DNA of 64,000 nt from Molanna angustata (GCA_963576475.1 OY754987.1:4128036-4192035); one strand, 5' to 3'. Shown: positions 43,630 through 54,998, numbered from the stretch's first letter. The notes: generated from the letters alone by a model not told the origin. Made by a program: numbers and translations.

Positions 43630-44260
43630 TCACTTCGCCGTATTTCAGCAATCTTGCGAAACAATCGAAAAATACAAAAAGCTGGCAATAGATTAACACC
43701 ATCACCATCACATGGCGTGATGGTATATGTATGTAGATTAACACCGAAAACAACAAGAATTTTACAAAATCACACGTGTTATATTTATTATTGGGTTTAC
43801 TTCAAGATTTTAAAGGATCAAAATGTTTCGCGTCACAACAAACAACAAAACACAACTGAAGTATGCTGAAAGTCTGAAAATTTTACATTGCATTTTCAAA
43901 AATACCAACATAATTTACCGCCATGATTATGACCAATCTTTAAAATTACATGGGTTTATATCACTTGAAAAAAGAAGAAAGATATCCGATGTCTATCTGC
44001 TTTATAAAATACTTAATAACCTTGTAGACAGCTCTTACCTACTCCAAAAAATTTCTTTCAACTGCCCCATGAAAACAACACGCCAAAATCACCTTTTCTA
44101 TACACCATACTGCAGAACAAATTACGCACAGAATAATTATGTCAACAGATGCTTAAATTATTACAATAGTCTTGACCCCCAACCTGATATATTTAACTCC
44201 ACACAGACATCGATGAAACGCCAATTACGCGCAGTTATTGGTAATATTACTGGTTAAAAA
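43630..44260 (+). mobile_element. Jockey-like LINE C-terminus (LINE-J2)
   Basis: Reading 43654-43870 (RKIQKAGNRLTP, TRILQNHTCYIYY) and 43823-44257 (YAESLKILHCIFKNTN, LHGFISLEKRRKISDVYLLY, YCRTNYAQNNYVNRC, MKRQLRAVIGNITG, stop). One frameshift joins them near 43860. A 45-bp in-frame insertion of an RTE tail lies inside (43701-43745). The RTNYAQN block also occurs at 61.6 kb. Confidence 0.8.
43701..43733 (+). mobile_element. 33-bp RTE micro-insertion with 12-bp target duplication
   Basis: CATGGCGTGATGGTATATG, the very end of the RTE family, is flanked by TAGATTAACACC at 43689-43700 and 43734-43745. Confidence 0.85.
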
Positions 44261-45370
44261 TCAAACCTACTTTCCTTAAACATTCATCCCTTCCTTATCA
44301 ACGCTTTCCTATATCCATTATCCTTCCCTTTCCCCCACATACACTCACCATCTTACAATGACTACCCAACATTAATAATGTATAATAATTTAAATATGTG
44401 AAACTTTATAATTGGCTATTTATTTTGTATTCTCATTTGAAATTAAGTATTATAAATGTATAGCTGTTAAGTTTCCAAACAAATGAAAAATAAAAAATAA
44501 AATAAAATAAATAAAATAATAATAAAAAATAGCGCCACCTTTGGAGATGCAAGCGTAAAGTAAAACCAGTGCTACCAATAGAGTGCCACCAGCGTGGAAT
44601 GAAGGCCAGCTGAGCGGGAGGTTTGTGGATGGACACGTTTCGTTCAGCGTGTGCGCGCGCAGCTGTGTCGATGCTACAGTTAGCTGTTGCCACTGTCCCG
44701 AAGAAAAAATCCTCACTTCGATTCATACAAATTTGCTTAATGCGACGTCTAGTATATTGTATGAAAATCTATGACATGAAGTATGTTTTACCATGAAAAC
44801 CTTTCTACACGAGTTTTCCATAAATTGACGAAAACCAATGAATTTTTGAAATCATATTATCATTTATCCATTTTGTATAATATTTAATCCAATATCGGAT
44901 AAAGTACATAATTATTCTACGCGTGTTTCATCTTAAAAGGAATTCAATCATTTCATATTTATATTGTTTTTGTTTTCTCATTAATAATCAAAGCGAATAA
45001 TCAAAAAAATTACCAAGAATAAATTAAATAAGATGTGGAAATGAGATGGACTAATTCTTTAAATATTTATAGTCTTCTATATATATTAATTACTTTCCAC
45101 TAGTATGAAATAGTGAAGAGTCATAATTTCATAATTTTTAAGCGTATTTTTTAATATGAATTTCTCAATGGGTATCATGTAGAGATTGCATACTTAGAGT
45201 TTCGTCGTGTGTATTTTTGTGTGTATGCCGTACACAAATATAAAAAAATAGTGTCTTCTGTACAGCCCTAACTAAAAGGCCGATGTGTGGAGTACATTAA
45301 CTTAAAGATGACTAGTTTTTCATAGACAACGGTTCATTTTTTCCCTATAATTTTTTGGTGTATTGTGTGT
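44261..45370. other. no gene seen
   Basis: An AT-rich LINE 3' flank, then a GC-richer patch at 44525-44720 without motif; overlapping frames on both strands cancel each other as evidence. Confidence 0.35.
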
Positions 45371-45988
45371 TGTATGGCTCACCAAAGTGCCAGAGTGGTC
45401 ACTTGGTTAGAAGCGATTGCATACCAGTCGGAGCTGATATACACGCCTGTAATTTAGGTGGTAAAGTCGGTCAGTTGGACGTGTAGGTAATCCCTGTTTG
45501 TCCGCCTTTGGCTACATACACCCAAACGATATCTCACCTGCCTGGTTCGAACCTGGAGGCCGTCTGTTCGGAGAGTTCCGACAGCTGAGCCACAGATTGA
45601 TCGACCAAGCAACTGCGATACCGTATACAATAGATTATTAAATATCACTCAGGTAGAAATGGATGACAGATTGAAAGACGTAACAGGAAATTGAACTTAC
45701 TCTTTTATTGATCTAGTTGTACAATTGGTGCTTATTAATATTACTTGGTACAGACAATATTGAATTATTATTTAATTATAAAATGTAAATTTAGAACGCG
45801 GACTATTTGAACGACGACGAGCGGTCGGGCAGCGTGAAGCCTAGCCTCGAGATCTGGATAAGCGGAATGGCCTGGGAGCTCTGTGCGTCTCCTTAAATAG
45901 GTGTCGAACTGTGCATACAGCGCAGGGCAAGATGGCGCCTGCCGAAGTAACTCAGCTTCGCGACGGCGCAATCGGTGAATGCGCCACA
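45371..45988 (-). repeat. repeat G, copy 1 (candidate solo LTR)
   Basis: Read on the minus strand it starts TGTGGCGCATTCACCG and ends GTGAGCCATACA. It has a TATA-like TATTTAAGGAGACGCACAG (near 45898) and, further on, a B-box-like GGTTCGAACC (45544-45553) with GTGGCTCAGCTGTCGG. It is related throughout to 46908-47579. No flanking target duplication was seen. Confidence 0.5.
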
Positions 45989-46385
45989 ATTTAATCTGTA
46001 AAATTTTAAAAATGCTCTCGCGGTCAGGAAAATTGAGATTTTCTTATTTTGTTTGAATTTTAAATATAATAGAAACACACTCATCAAAAGTGCATTCAGG
46101 GATTGTCTACCATTATAGAAAAAAATATTTAGTGTGATATTACATATTTCTATGAAAAAATTAGGTATATAACAGTAGTGTGTGTGTTTTATTTAGATGT
46201 AAAAAAATGCATTTTCTTACATCTAGTATAACCAATAGGCATATTAACTAAATGAAAAAATAAAAAGTCTTCACAGTATGAAATATATAAGAAGGCCAAA
46301 AACAAGAAAAAACTCAAATTTATACAAAAATACAAAGTAAAATATCATTTGATTTGATTTGTGACTCAAGTCAAATAATATTGTT

Positions 46386-46595
46386 ATGTATACTGCGTAT
46401 ATACGTTGGGAAGACCATAGAACAAATTTTAATATCAAACTGCTACATAACGCCAAAGGCTTGTTTTGGGAAAGAACAATCCTTGACCAGTTTTCAAAGG
46501 ACGAATATAAATACAGACCGCAACACACGCATTACACTAGATTTGAATTTAACGACGGATATGTAGTTCCAAAATATAATAATAAATACGGTTAG
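46386..46595 (+). CDS. unidentified small ORF, 69 codons
   Basis: Starts MYTAYIRWEDHRTNF and ends FNDGYVVPKYNNKYG then TAG. Composition is mixed (Trp, His, Arg, Tyr, Asn) and unlike the AT-driven frames around it, hinting at a former or real exon. No family was recognised. No splice-site or promoter support; it lies between the two repeat G copies in NPFR intron 1, on the opposite strand. It could be chance or transposon-derived. Confidence 0.2.
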   Translation: MYTAYIRWEDHRTNFNIKLLHNAKGLFWERTILDQFSKDEYKYRPQHTHYTRFEFNDGYVVPKYNNKYG

Positions 46596-46907
46596 AGAAC
46601 GTTAGAATATAATGTACCTAAATTGCTTCTAGAAATTAGACTTGGCGTGACTCAGAATCATAATTTTCTTTTTGTAGTAGGTACCTATGTTTTATTATTT
46701 TTCACAAAAAAACATAAATGACAACAACGGGTGTGCATATTATGGTGGAAATAATATTAGAATAATAATATATCAATATTTACTATATCGGTTTATACTT
46801 TTGTGTTGAAGATATAGTAACTATGTAATATTATAATTTTTTGTGTGGTGATGTCTGGTGTCCGCTCTAATATTTTTTTTGGAAAAGACAAAATACATTT
46901 AGAAGTA

Positions 46908-47579
46908 TGTAAGCTCACCAGCATGGTCAAAGTTGCCACTTGGGTTGGAAGTGTTTGGACACCAGCCGGAGCTGATATGAAAATCTGTCGGCGTGAGCCG
47001 CGACAGATAGATTGATAGGTGGTTATGCCGGTCTGCTGGACGTGTAGGTATAGAACCTGTGTGTCCGCCTTTGGTTACATACATACAACTAAACGATACC
47101 ACACCTGCCGGAATCGAACTAGGATACCGCCTGTCGGAGTCTCCCGACAGCCAGGCACACAGATAGATCGATCAAGCAAATGTGATACCGTATATAAGAG
47201 ATAATAAAATACAGAATGAAACTCAGGTAGATATTGATGACAGAGATTGAAAGATGTAACAAGAATGTAACTTACTCGTTTAATATACTTCGAAATACAA
47301 TGGTAATTGTTGTATGCTTATTTGATATGTACTTAATTTTAATGTATAAATTTAAATCGCGGACTTTGAACGACGACTAGGCGATCGAGCGGCGTAAGGA
47401 CGTAGCAGGAGGTCTGGATGAAACCGAATGGCCTCTGAACTCGGTGTGCGTCTTTATATAGCGGCATTGTCGTAGCGGGGTGAGCGTGACAGATAGCTCG
47501 TAGCTGCGTGTAGCGCAGAACATGACGACGTCGGCGTTGCGCTGCGTAGCAATGTGGCGCAAGTGATTGTTGCGCTACA
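46908..47579 (-). repeat. repeat G, copy 2 (candidate solo LTR)
   Basis: On the minus strand it starts TGTAGCGCAACAATCAC and ends GTGAGCTTACA. TATATAAAGACGCACACCGA at about 47460 is a strong TATA box, and GTTCGATTCC (about 47110-47119) is a perfect pol III B-box. Same order as copy 1, many substitutions. Confidence 0.55.
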
Positions 47580-47854
47580 TACATAACTATGCAAAACCAA
47601 AATGTCAAATATTTGGCTAAGTAAAATTATAAATTGCTTGCCCTAGAACATGGTTACCTAGTTGGGCAGCAGAAATAATCTTCATAATAATCTTTGTGAT
47701 AAAGGTGTGAAAAATAAATAAATAAATAAAAATAAATCTGTATGGGAAAAATGAGATATATTCATATTGGTATTGTATGTATGTGTTTCTATAGAAAACA
47801 GTATTTTTTTATTCTCCACTTTTATGAACGTAATAATATTGATCTAAATACTAT

Positions 47855-47960
47855 CATGCCATCATCCTCACGGGGTAGGCAGAAAGAACCAAACACCGCA
47901 TTCTTCTATCTTGACGCATATCCATTAATTTATTCACTGTATCATACATGATTGTCTATT
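47855..47960 (-). mobile_element. RTE LINE 3'-end fragment
   Basis: CATGCCATCATCCTCACGGG, GTAGGCAGAAAGAACCAAAC and TTCTATCTTGACGC, reverse of the RTE end. Confidence 0.65.
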
Positions 47961-47964
47961 GTTA

Positions 47965-48610
47965 AAACAATTTTTCACGTAAATTTCTCAACAAGTATCA
48001 TGTAGAGAGTGCATACTATGAGTTTTGTATGTACGGTGTATTATGAAAACTTTTGCCCTCAGGGAAACTAATATTTGTTTAGGAATCTAATAGAAATGTA
48101 CTTCATAAAAATGCAATTAGGGGATGTCAACTTTTCAAAAAAAATTATACATTTACTATAGTGGAGAGTATACTGTCGGCCACAACTCACTGTTTTTTTT
48201 TTTTTCATTTGTATAACTTAATTAATGTACCTTTATGAAATTTTTACGAATAAATTATTTCGGGTATACAAAGAACCGAATTTCGCCAATAAAGTTACGA
48301 CCTTCAAGAAATGACTGGCCGAAAATTGGGGCAAATTTTATCGAGAAAAGTTGTCGAGTCCAGACGGAATTTTTTTGTAGGTAGGTACATAACATCACGA
48401 CATCTTGCGTACGATTTCGAAAGGGAGAATCGAATGCCATTCGTTGTGATGGACGTGCGCAATATAAATTTTTATTATTTTTTAATGGCGCTGGCCGATT
48501 TACTAATGATATTAATAACAATTTATCACTTCAAATAATTACACTCAATTATTAATTACCATTATAAACTTCCTTAAAAGAATTTGCAGATCTATGCGTA
48601 AATTATTTTA
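47965..48610. other. no supported gene
   Basis: Overlapping frames on both strands at 48255-48538 have no motif. Confidence 0.35.
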
Positions 48611-48616
48611 ATAGAT

Positions 48617-48878
48617 TTAAATTCGGGAACAAGATACGGCTCTGAGGAGGTATATACTACCAATCAACCCTACTGATTCCCGAATATTTACATTTAAAAA
48701 ATCTTTTACATTTCTACATGCATTCATTATTACCGATTTTCGTATTTTTATTTTTAATTTTTTCGATAAATCTAAAATATCTAAATTACGGCTTAAAGAT
48801 TTTGGAATAATGCCAGTGGCTGACATATTGAACGGTAATATTATTATTTTACGAGAATGCCAAAGTCTTTTAATATCT
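48617..48878 (-). mobile_element. non-LTR retrotransposon C-terminus (KDIARLW type)
   Basis: The minus frame reads DIKRLWHSRKIIILPFNMSA, TGIIPKSLSRNLDIL and IMNACRNVKDFLNVN, aligning to the (K)DIxRLW..KxxVIPxVxGxxGxxSK..L block that ends several LINE polymerases. Sub-clade not determined. Confidence 0.65.
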
Positions 48879-48879
48879 G

Positions 48880-49025
48880 CCGGTGGAGACACAGTTATTA
48901 ATTGTGTTTTCAGTCTGGATCTGTGAGACGATTAATATCATAAGTCTCCAGATTGTGGCAACTTGTTATTGGGTGCGTGTTATATTAATATTTCACATAG
49001 TACCTGTTAGTTGCCCGAGAAGAAA
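48880..49025 (+). mobile_element. SINE-B, head missing
   Basis: Begins inside the B-box (GCCGGTGGAGACACAG), then GTTTTCAGTCTGGATCTGTG, ATAAGTCTCCAGATTGTGGC, AACTTGTTATTGGGTG and GTTGCCCGAGAAG. Confidence 0.75.
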
Positions 49026-49054
49026 TTTATTTATTATTATTTATTTTATTTATT

Positions 49055-49140
49055 TTATAATTTATGTACATGTGTACAAAGGCAGGTTTATTGCCATAAG
49101 GCAATTTCTCCCAACTAACCCGAGCAACGTGAAGTCTCTA
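49055..49140 (-). repeat. hairpin LINE/SINE tail
   Basis: GGCAGGTTTATTGCC, ATAAGGCAAT, TTCTCCCAACTAACC. Confidence 0.65.
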
Positions 49141-49187
49141 AGTTAAATTGGTACAATACTCAATAGTAATATAAAAATAAAATAAAA

Positions 49188-49262
49188 ATAGAGGAGTATG
49201 GCACTCGGTTCTCTCTGCTTACCCCGTCAGGGACATGGCGTAATGGTATGTAGGTATGAATG
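49188..49262 (+). mobile_element. RTE LINE 3'-end fragment
   Basis: GGAGTATGGCACTCGGTTCT, CTCTGCTTACCCCGTCAGGG and CATGGCGTAATGGTATGTAG. Confidence 0.75.
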
Positions 49263-49950
49263 GCGGACTTTGGTATTCTGTATTCTCCGAACATCCTAAA
49301 GTATGAAAAAATTCACTAGGTACAGATTATACTTATTGATATCCTATATGAAGTGTTAAATTTGTAAAGATCCATAAAGTCTCCTTTCTGGAAAAAATCC
49401 TTCGTGGGCCGAAATATGAGGACCTTCATGCGTTGCTGATTGGCAAGATTGGGGATGGAGTGGACCTTGCAGCAGACAGACATCTTGAGTGGGTAACTTT
49501 CAAGAATGGACTGGATTGAAGAGTTATTCCAGGTGGCTAAACACCGAAAAGCTTTTGATCGAGTGAATAACAATGTCAGGAAAGCCTGATATGGCATATA
49601 CAGGAGATACGAAGGGTGCATTAACTTGGAGCTGATTAGTTTTACATAGACATCCGTCCGTTTCTTCTGTATGATTTCATATATCTAAACTTTAAAAATT
49701 CTGTTGCATATTAGAAAGTAATGAAAGGAAATATACATTTCGTGAAAATACATTACGTCGAAATCTGTAACTGTAACATATTGAACTAAAATAGGAACAT
49801 TCTAAAATTTAAGAATAAGTGACTGACGTTTTGTTTATTTAGAAGACAACATACAGCGTATAATAAATTATATAAAATATACATGATTTGAGTGAATATT
49901 GAATAATTTATTACAATTATTTTTACAAACTTTGTGGAATTCCATATTAA
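49263..49950. other. unassigned, possibly old LINE
   Basis: Frames on both strands at 49316-49621 have weak LINE-like phrasing but no firm block. Otherwise AT-rich. Confidence 0.3.
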
Positions 49951-50328
49951 TAGCAAATTATTTTAGTAATTTTTACTAAAATATGAATAACAAAAAACTT
50001 TGTATATTCCACTTCACATTTATATTTTGCTAGAACGTTTTCGGATTTATCAATCCATCCTCAGTCACAACTAAAATGTGACATTTTAGTTGTTACTGAG
50101 GATGGATTGATAAATCCGAAAACGTTCTAACAAAATATAAATGTGAAGTGGAATATACAAAGTTTTTTGTGGAATATACAAAGTTTTTTGTAAAATGTGA
50201 CATTTTAGTTGTTACTGAGGATGGATTGATAAATCCGAAAACGTTCTAACAAAATATAAATGTGAAGTGGAATATACAAAGTTTTTTGCTATTCATATTT
50301 TAGTAAAAATTACTAAAATTATTTGCTA
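49951..50328. repeat. palindrome (129-bp arms) with a 119-bp direct duplication
   Basis: Left arm 49951-50079 and right arm 50200-50328 are complementary at 125 of 129 positions. The centre (from 50080) begins with another copy of the right-arm start, so GACATTTTAGTTGTTACTGA recurs after 119 bp. Each unit holds GAGGATGGATTGATAAATCC followed by GAAAACG. Confidence 0.85.
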
Positions 50329-51424
50329 TGAATATTGAAGCCAATTGCAGGCTGTCACTGGAGTTACTGTAGTATAATTAAGATAAGTTAAGAATAGTTA
50401 CGTATTATGGCGAGACATTGTGTGAATGATGTGTGAAATTGTATTTGTAAAGTTATATGACTTAAGAAGGTATAAATATTAAAAATTATGGGCCACTACA
50501 TATACTAAATAACGCGTGTGACAGTTGCATGGTTTAATTCTTACACATCAAACCATGTTTAGAAACGTTTAGTTTTGGACCATGATCCATTTGTTTTTTC
50601 GTACTTGTTCTAAGCTTTTATTCTCGCTTATTAATGTAGACTATTATTTCAGAGAAAATCATAATGTTCCACTTAATATAAGTCACTAGAGCTTCTTCAA
50701 GCGGACTGGGTATTAAATAATTTACTTCATAGTCTTATATAAAATATGTGACGTTATTATAGTTTTATGTTCCTCATTAAAAGTAACGCTGAAAAACATA
50801 ATAACGTTTAGGAATGTTCATCTGCCATTACATAAACCATACACTTTATACATACATAAGTACATATAAGTTAAGAAAGTAATTAAAGTGATTAGACGTT
50901 CTCAGAGCCCTTAAGTCACTTATACCAGAAGTTACCCTTAAGTGATTTTAAAAGTATTATATCTTAGTAGAATTATAATGGAAATACTCAAAAGTACATA
51001 ATATATAACATACACTAATATTCAAAAATGACAATCGATTTTACAGAAGCTAACTAAAATGTTACTTAGGTAGGAATTTCTTTAGTATTAATAGGTAGTT
51101 TATTAGGTCACTATTATTTTTATTAGTGCATTTATCGTTACCCACCAAGTAATGCAAAGCGCTTTATATTATTGTCTTTACAAAAGTAAGAAAAGTTTTT
51201 TTTTGCAATAAATGACTGCCATATTCTGTTCAAAACTTTTAATTCAGGCGTTTTTTAATTGAGTTAGAGCAGGCGATTGCCAGAATTGTATCATTTTGTA
51301 TAGGTCAGACTTACGTCAAAGCTGTTTTTTTTTTCTGCAAAAGGAGTAACCTTTAACTAAAGGGAGAAATGCTGTTGAAAATTGTTATTTTATCACGTCA
51401 GTAATAGTATGAAGCGTTATAGTA
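50329..51424. other. AT-rich stretch, no gene seen
   Basis: No motif or repeat boundary. Confidence 0.4.
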
Positions 51425-52330
51425 TAAAGCGTGATTTGTTTTATATCTACTACGGAAGAAATCACGCCTTCCAGTAACAGACACGGACACATTAAATGGG
51501 CCTTATTCTTCTCTTCACAACCCTTGGCAGGTCTTAGCTGCCTTCAAGATTCTTCTCACATACTCTCCTATTCACAGCAGCAATCCTCCGAGCATTTTTC
51601 AATCGGTTGTGACTCCATTCTGCCAAAGAAGCTTCAGCCTTCTCTCCCGTCTTCTTCACACTGGGTAATCAATCTCTCATTCATTGTTCTCTTTGCCTAC
51701 GCCCCGATAGTCGTATTCAAAGCTTCATAAAATGAAATATAAAATAATTAAATTGGCATATTTTGGTAGATGTTTCACAAGAACAAAACGCTGTCTAAGT
51801 GTCAAAGAGTGGCTGAAATGAAAACCCTGCGTTCCATTGCTAGAAGAACCTTGTGGGACCGCATCAGAAATTAAACGATCAGGTCTATATGCGGTGTCGA
51901 GAGTATAATAAGATGAGGACGAAGCAGAAGATGCTTCTAGAGAAACCACATCGAACGCATCGATGACAGTAGAATTGTCAAAAAATTTAAGACAGGAATA
52001 CCCAACAACAAAATAATACCCGTAAAACCTGCGAAGAGATCGAAAGACAGTTGGATCTCCTCCGACCATCACCAACTGGTCAAATGACCTACACGATGAA
52101 GAAGAACCTACTAATTTTACTTGTTGTGTGCCCCCAATAGGGGCTCCCTCTTCACTCACATGGTCCAAGGTTTACAGCTTTAGTTCCAGCTTTGTCAACA
52201 AGTCCACCACTCCCGGAGGGTTTTACAGTTTGCTCTTTGTTTATCAATCCATCACAAAGGACGACAAATTCGATATTAATTTGATGATTAATTGTTCAAT
52301 CTGGCTTACAGAACGAACCTGAGTCGCTTC
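51425..52330 (-). other. unassigned segment with a 147-codon frame
   Basis: Frame 52168-51725 (MDHVSEEGAPIGG, LVGSSSSCRSFDQLVMVGGD, Ser-rich middle) ends in an unlikely Ile/Leu run. The complement of 51480-51660 shows EKAEASLAEWSHNRLKNARR, IAAVNRRV in another frame. The two may be parts of one decayed mobile element. No catalytic motif was recognised. Confidence 0.3.
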
Positions 52331-52339
52331 AAATACATT

Positions 52340-52519
52340 CATTCATACCAACACGGCATATGCAACAATGTTGGATAACCAATAACATATGTGCGGGTAT
52401 GCTTCACCTTATAAAATGGTGTACAATACATGCGTACATTCAAAATGGGTGGTGAACCTCACTTCTAAACTGATACCTGTTATATTGTAGGTTACCAGGC
52501 TCTTACGGGACACTTGAAA
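52340..52519 (+). repeat. repeat X, copy 2, 5' part
   Basis: ACCAACACGGCATATG, GCGGGTATGCTTCACCTTAT, ACATTCAAAATGGGTGGTGA and CAGGCTCTTACGGGACAC. Confidence 0.65.
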
Positions 52520-52725
52520 ACAATAGAATTTATAAAGCGCCGTTTGGTCATACAAGATCATTCTATGGGCGCTGTAGCTTATTTGTTGGCTCTACTAAAC
52601 ATATCAGTATTTAGTAGTCTACCGAAGGTGTCAATGCTCTGAGCTCCACGTATGTCAAGGGGCAATTTATTCCGTTTTTAAGGCCCATTCATACTGAAAC
52701 CGCGATCATAGTAAGCCGCCTTAAG
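52520..52725 (-). mobile_element. L2 LINE 3' tail inserted in repeat X
   Basis: TTTATAAAGCGCCGTTTGG, CATTCTATGGGCGCTGTAGC, and further L2-tail-like sequence. Repeat X resumes after it with AAGAGTGGAAGCACTATTCT. Confidence 0.65.
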
Positions 52726-52765
52726 AGTGGAAGCACTATTCTAAGCAGGTGCTTCATAGCTGAAA
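52726..52765 (+). repeat. repeat X, copy 2, 3' part
   Basis: AAGAGTGGAAGCACTATTCT then AAGCAGGTGCTTCA, aligned to 28.95 kb. Confidence 0.6.
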
Positions 52766-53249
52766 TGATCCGAATTAAACCTTTTTATATTTTTCAATAT
52801 TTTTTCCTATCTTGGGTAGCAAATAAGTCAAAATTTCCGTAATTCCGGGAAAGTTTTATTTTTGAATAGGTAAGTTATAACGAAACTTTTCTGTAATATA
52901 AAAACGACATTTCGCAGAAGAAAAAAAAAACAATTTTAAATGTCTTGAAACATTTGTTAACGGTTTTGTACATTTACGGTTCATCAGAATTATTACTGAA
53001 AATTTTGCACTTGATTTACTTCAACCTTTTATTTCTTTAAATATAAATGTTCTTTCTAGCTAGCTTCTTCGTAGTTCATCTTCGTTTTTCTTTTTTTTTC
53101 TACCTTTATTTGCATTCACAGATGAATACAGTGCACTCAAATTATCTCAACAAATAGATAATAATGGTTGGAAGATATTGGAATTAGACAATAAACCAGC
53201 CATTGCGCACCATTGCACGATTGTGTTGTGTGGTACAGATATTGTTTTG
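52766..53249. other. AT-rich stretch, no gene seen
   Basis: No supported feature. Confidence 0.4.
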
Positions 53250-53880
53250 AATATGGCTACATAGAGGACACCAGTTATTAGGATTTGAGTCCATTATACT
53301 TATTAAAAGAAGCGCACTACGTAGCGTTGGGGAGGGTTTGCAATCTGCTTAGAAAAATATCAATTCGGATTTTAAAAAGACCCGGGTTGTAAGAAGGTGG
53401 AACACACAACAATTGGAAGAACGTTCCACAGCCGGGCTGCTGTGTTAATAAAAGAGTTCAAGAAGCGATTGTTTCGTATATATTGAAGATTGACTGTGAA
53501 CGAGTATTGAGATTGAGTGAAGCAGGTGACTCTATTTTAAATGAGTTGAAGAGGTTCCAAAGATGCAAGATCTTCTGAGCATCTCCCGTGTTAGTATCAA
53601 TAAAATGAACTTGGAATACCGACCTTGCGTCTGTGGTCTAGTGATTGCAATCCATCAGTCAATGATAGGTCGTCAATCAGGCATACACCACGCCTATGTA
53701 CAGCATCGAGGGTATTCAGTAGGTATTGGGGGGCGCCACTCTAGAGGTGACTACCATATTCAATAAATGGGCGTATTTGGACTTTGTAAAGCAATACAAA
53801 TTTGAGATTTTGAAAAACGCTTAATTTTTTTAATGTCGAGTTTCTCCTTGGCTTCAATGGATCCCCTGTAGTATAGTTGG
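53250..53880 (-). mobile_element. LINE-J1, decayed copy
   Basis: Reverse of the 28.1-kb LINE: GCGCACTACGTAGCGTTGG, AAAAAGACCCGGGTTGTAAG, CCACAGCCGGGCTGCTGT, GGTATTGGGGGGCGCCACTC. Many small indels; no long frame. Confidence 0.75.
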
Positions 53881-54139
53881 TTCGTTATAGATACTCCAAG
53901 CAGGTCGATAGATTTCCCTCATGATTACCCTTATAGTTTTGATTTCACTGTTTGACCGGATTTGCCCCCCCCCTGATTTCATTCACCCCAAGTATCAATA
54001 GAGTGGAGGTAGCTATTTATTTTAAGATGTAGGTCTTTCCGAGCTTCTGATAAATCGCTCTGTTTAGGGGGTTTCTCAAAAGAAAAACTATCATGGACTG
54101 TACTGTCATCAGCATAACATTAGATGGTTGTTTAAAATA

Positions 54140-54215
54140 AAGAAAGTAAAAAAGTGTGGCATTCGGTTCCCTCTCCCTACATCAAATAGAGAAACGGCGT
54201 GAGAGTATGAAGATG
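54140..54215 (+). mobile_element. RTE LINE 3'-end fragment
   Basis: AAAAAAGTGTGGCATTCGG, TTCCCTCTCCCTAC, AAACGGCGTGAGAGTATG. Decayed. Confidence 0.55.
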
Positions 54216-54435
54216 TATTGAATATCCCTTTTCATTAAAATAAAAGAAACATTTCACAGTCTATAACTACTCTCCTGATATTTGAATTTCACGATCAATG
54301 GGCCATCAGCAATATAACGATAACTGAATCTCTTGCAACTATCGAATATTTTACCTCTGAGTTGTTTATGTGCACCTAATACGTTAATAGTTGATTTAAG
54401 CAAAGTTGCATGTAACTCAAACAGATATAATTATA

Positions 54436-54495
54436 TAAGTTGACTAGCAAAACCAGACAGACATTGCCCTGCCTGTGGATAGTAAAAATGGTTCA
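54436..54495 (+). repeat. ACTAGC..GACAGACNTTG element end, fragment
   Basis: TTGACTAGCAAAACCAGACAG and ACATTGCCCTGCCTG resemble the start of the dispersed element at 58.69 kb. Confidence 0.45.
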
Positions 54496-54529
54496 TATAT
54501 ATGATAAATTTTATTTTGTATGATTGTTA

Positions 54530-54825
54530 TCTAGAATCTTTCCCTTAGCGCTTTTGTCCCGTTTCTATCGGGGTACGCTTTTACCATGATCCTGGAATTG
54601 GCGAGTCTGGTTATTACATTGAAGCGACTGCCACCTGACCTTCGTAACCCTTAGAAAGGGGAACCAGACAAATTGGATCATGGCTACTGCACATAGCTAG
54701 TGTAATAAATCCGCACATAGATTTTTTAAAAATCCAGAAGTGCGTGCCCCGCCCGGATTCGAACCGTCGACCTCACGCATGTGAAGCGACGACTTTACCG
54801 CTGGGCTATCACCGCTCGTCAATTG
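54530..54825 (-). mobile_element. SINE-C, copy 2
   Basis: Near-identical to 18395-18682: CCCGTTTCTATCGGGGTACG, CTTCGTAACCCTTAGAAAGG, GCCCGGATTCGAACCGTCGA (a more intact B-box) and CTGGGCTATCACCGCT. The two copies differ by a few percent by eye. Confidence 0.85.
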
Positions 54826-54998
54826 TTATCTAGAATCTCTGATTTAAATTCCGCCTTTTCATTCCCTTCCGTCCCGTCAGTCCCTCTCACCCTTCAATTT
54901 CTCCCTCCCCTTAGACCCCATTTTCTGATTTAGATTTTCCTGAAAAAACAGTAGATCGTTGTTCGTAAATTATTTTGAAATGTCAAATAAATAAATAA

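Noticed and set aside
44433..44774. Overlapping frames on both strands as genes
   Set aside because: They overlap each other in a GC-richer patch and none shows a family motif.
45371..47579. One LTR retrotransposon with the repeat G copies as its paired LTRs
   Set aside because: The copies are strongly diverged, the 0.9-kb interior has no gag/pol or primer site, and no matching target duplication flanks the pair.
50080..50120. Hammerhead ribozyme in the GAGGATGGATTGATAAATCC...GAAAACG unit
   Set aside because: CTGAGGA and GAAA are present around a 5-bp stem, but an extra T breaks the core and no cleavage-site stem was found; left as a hint only.
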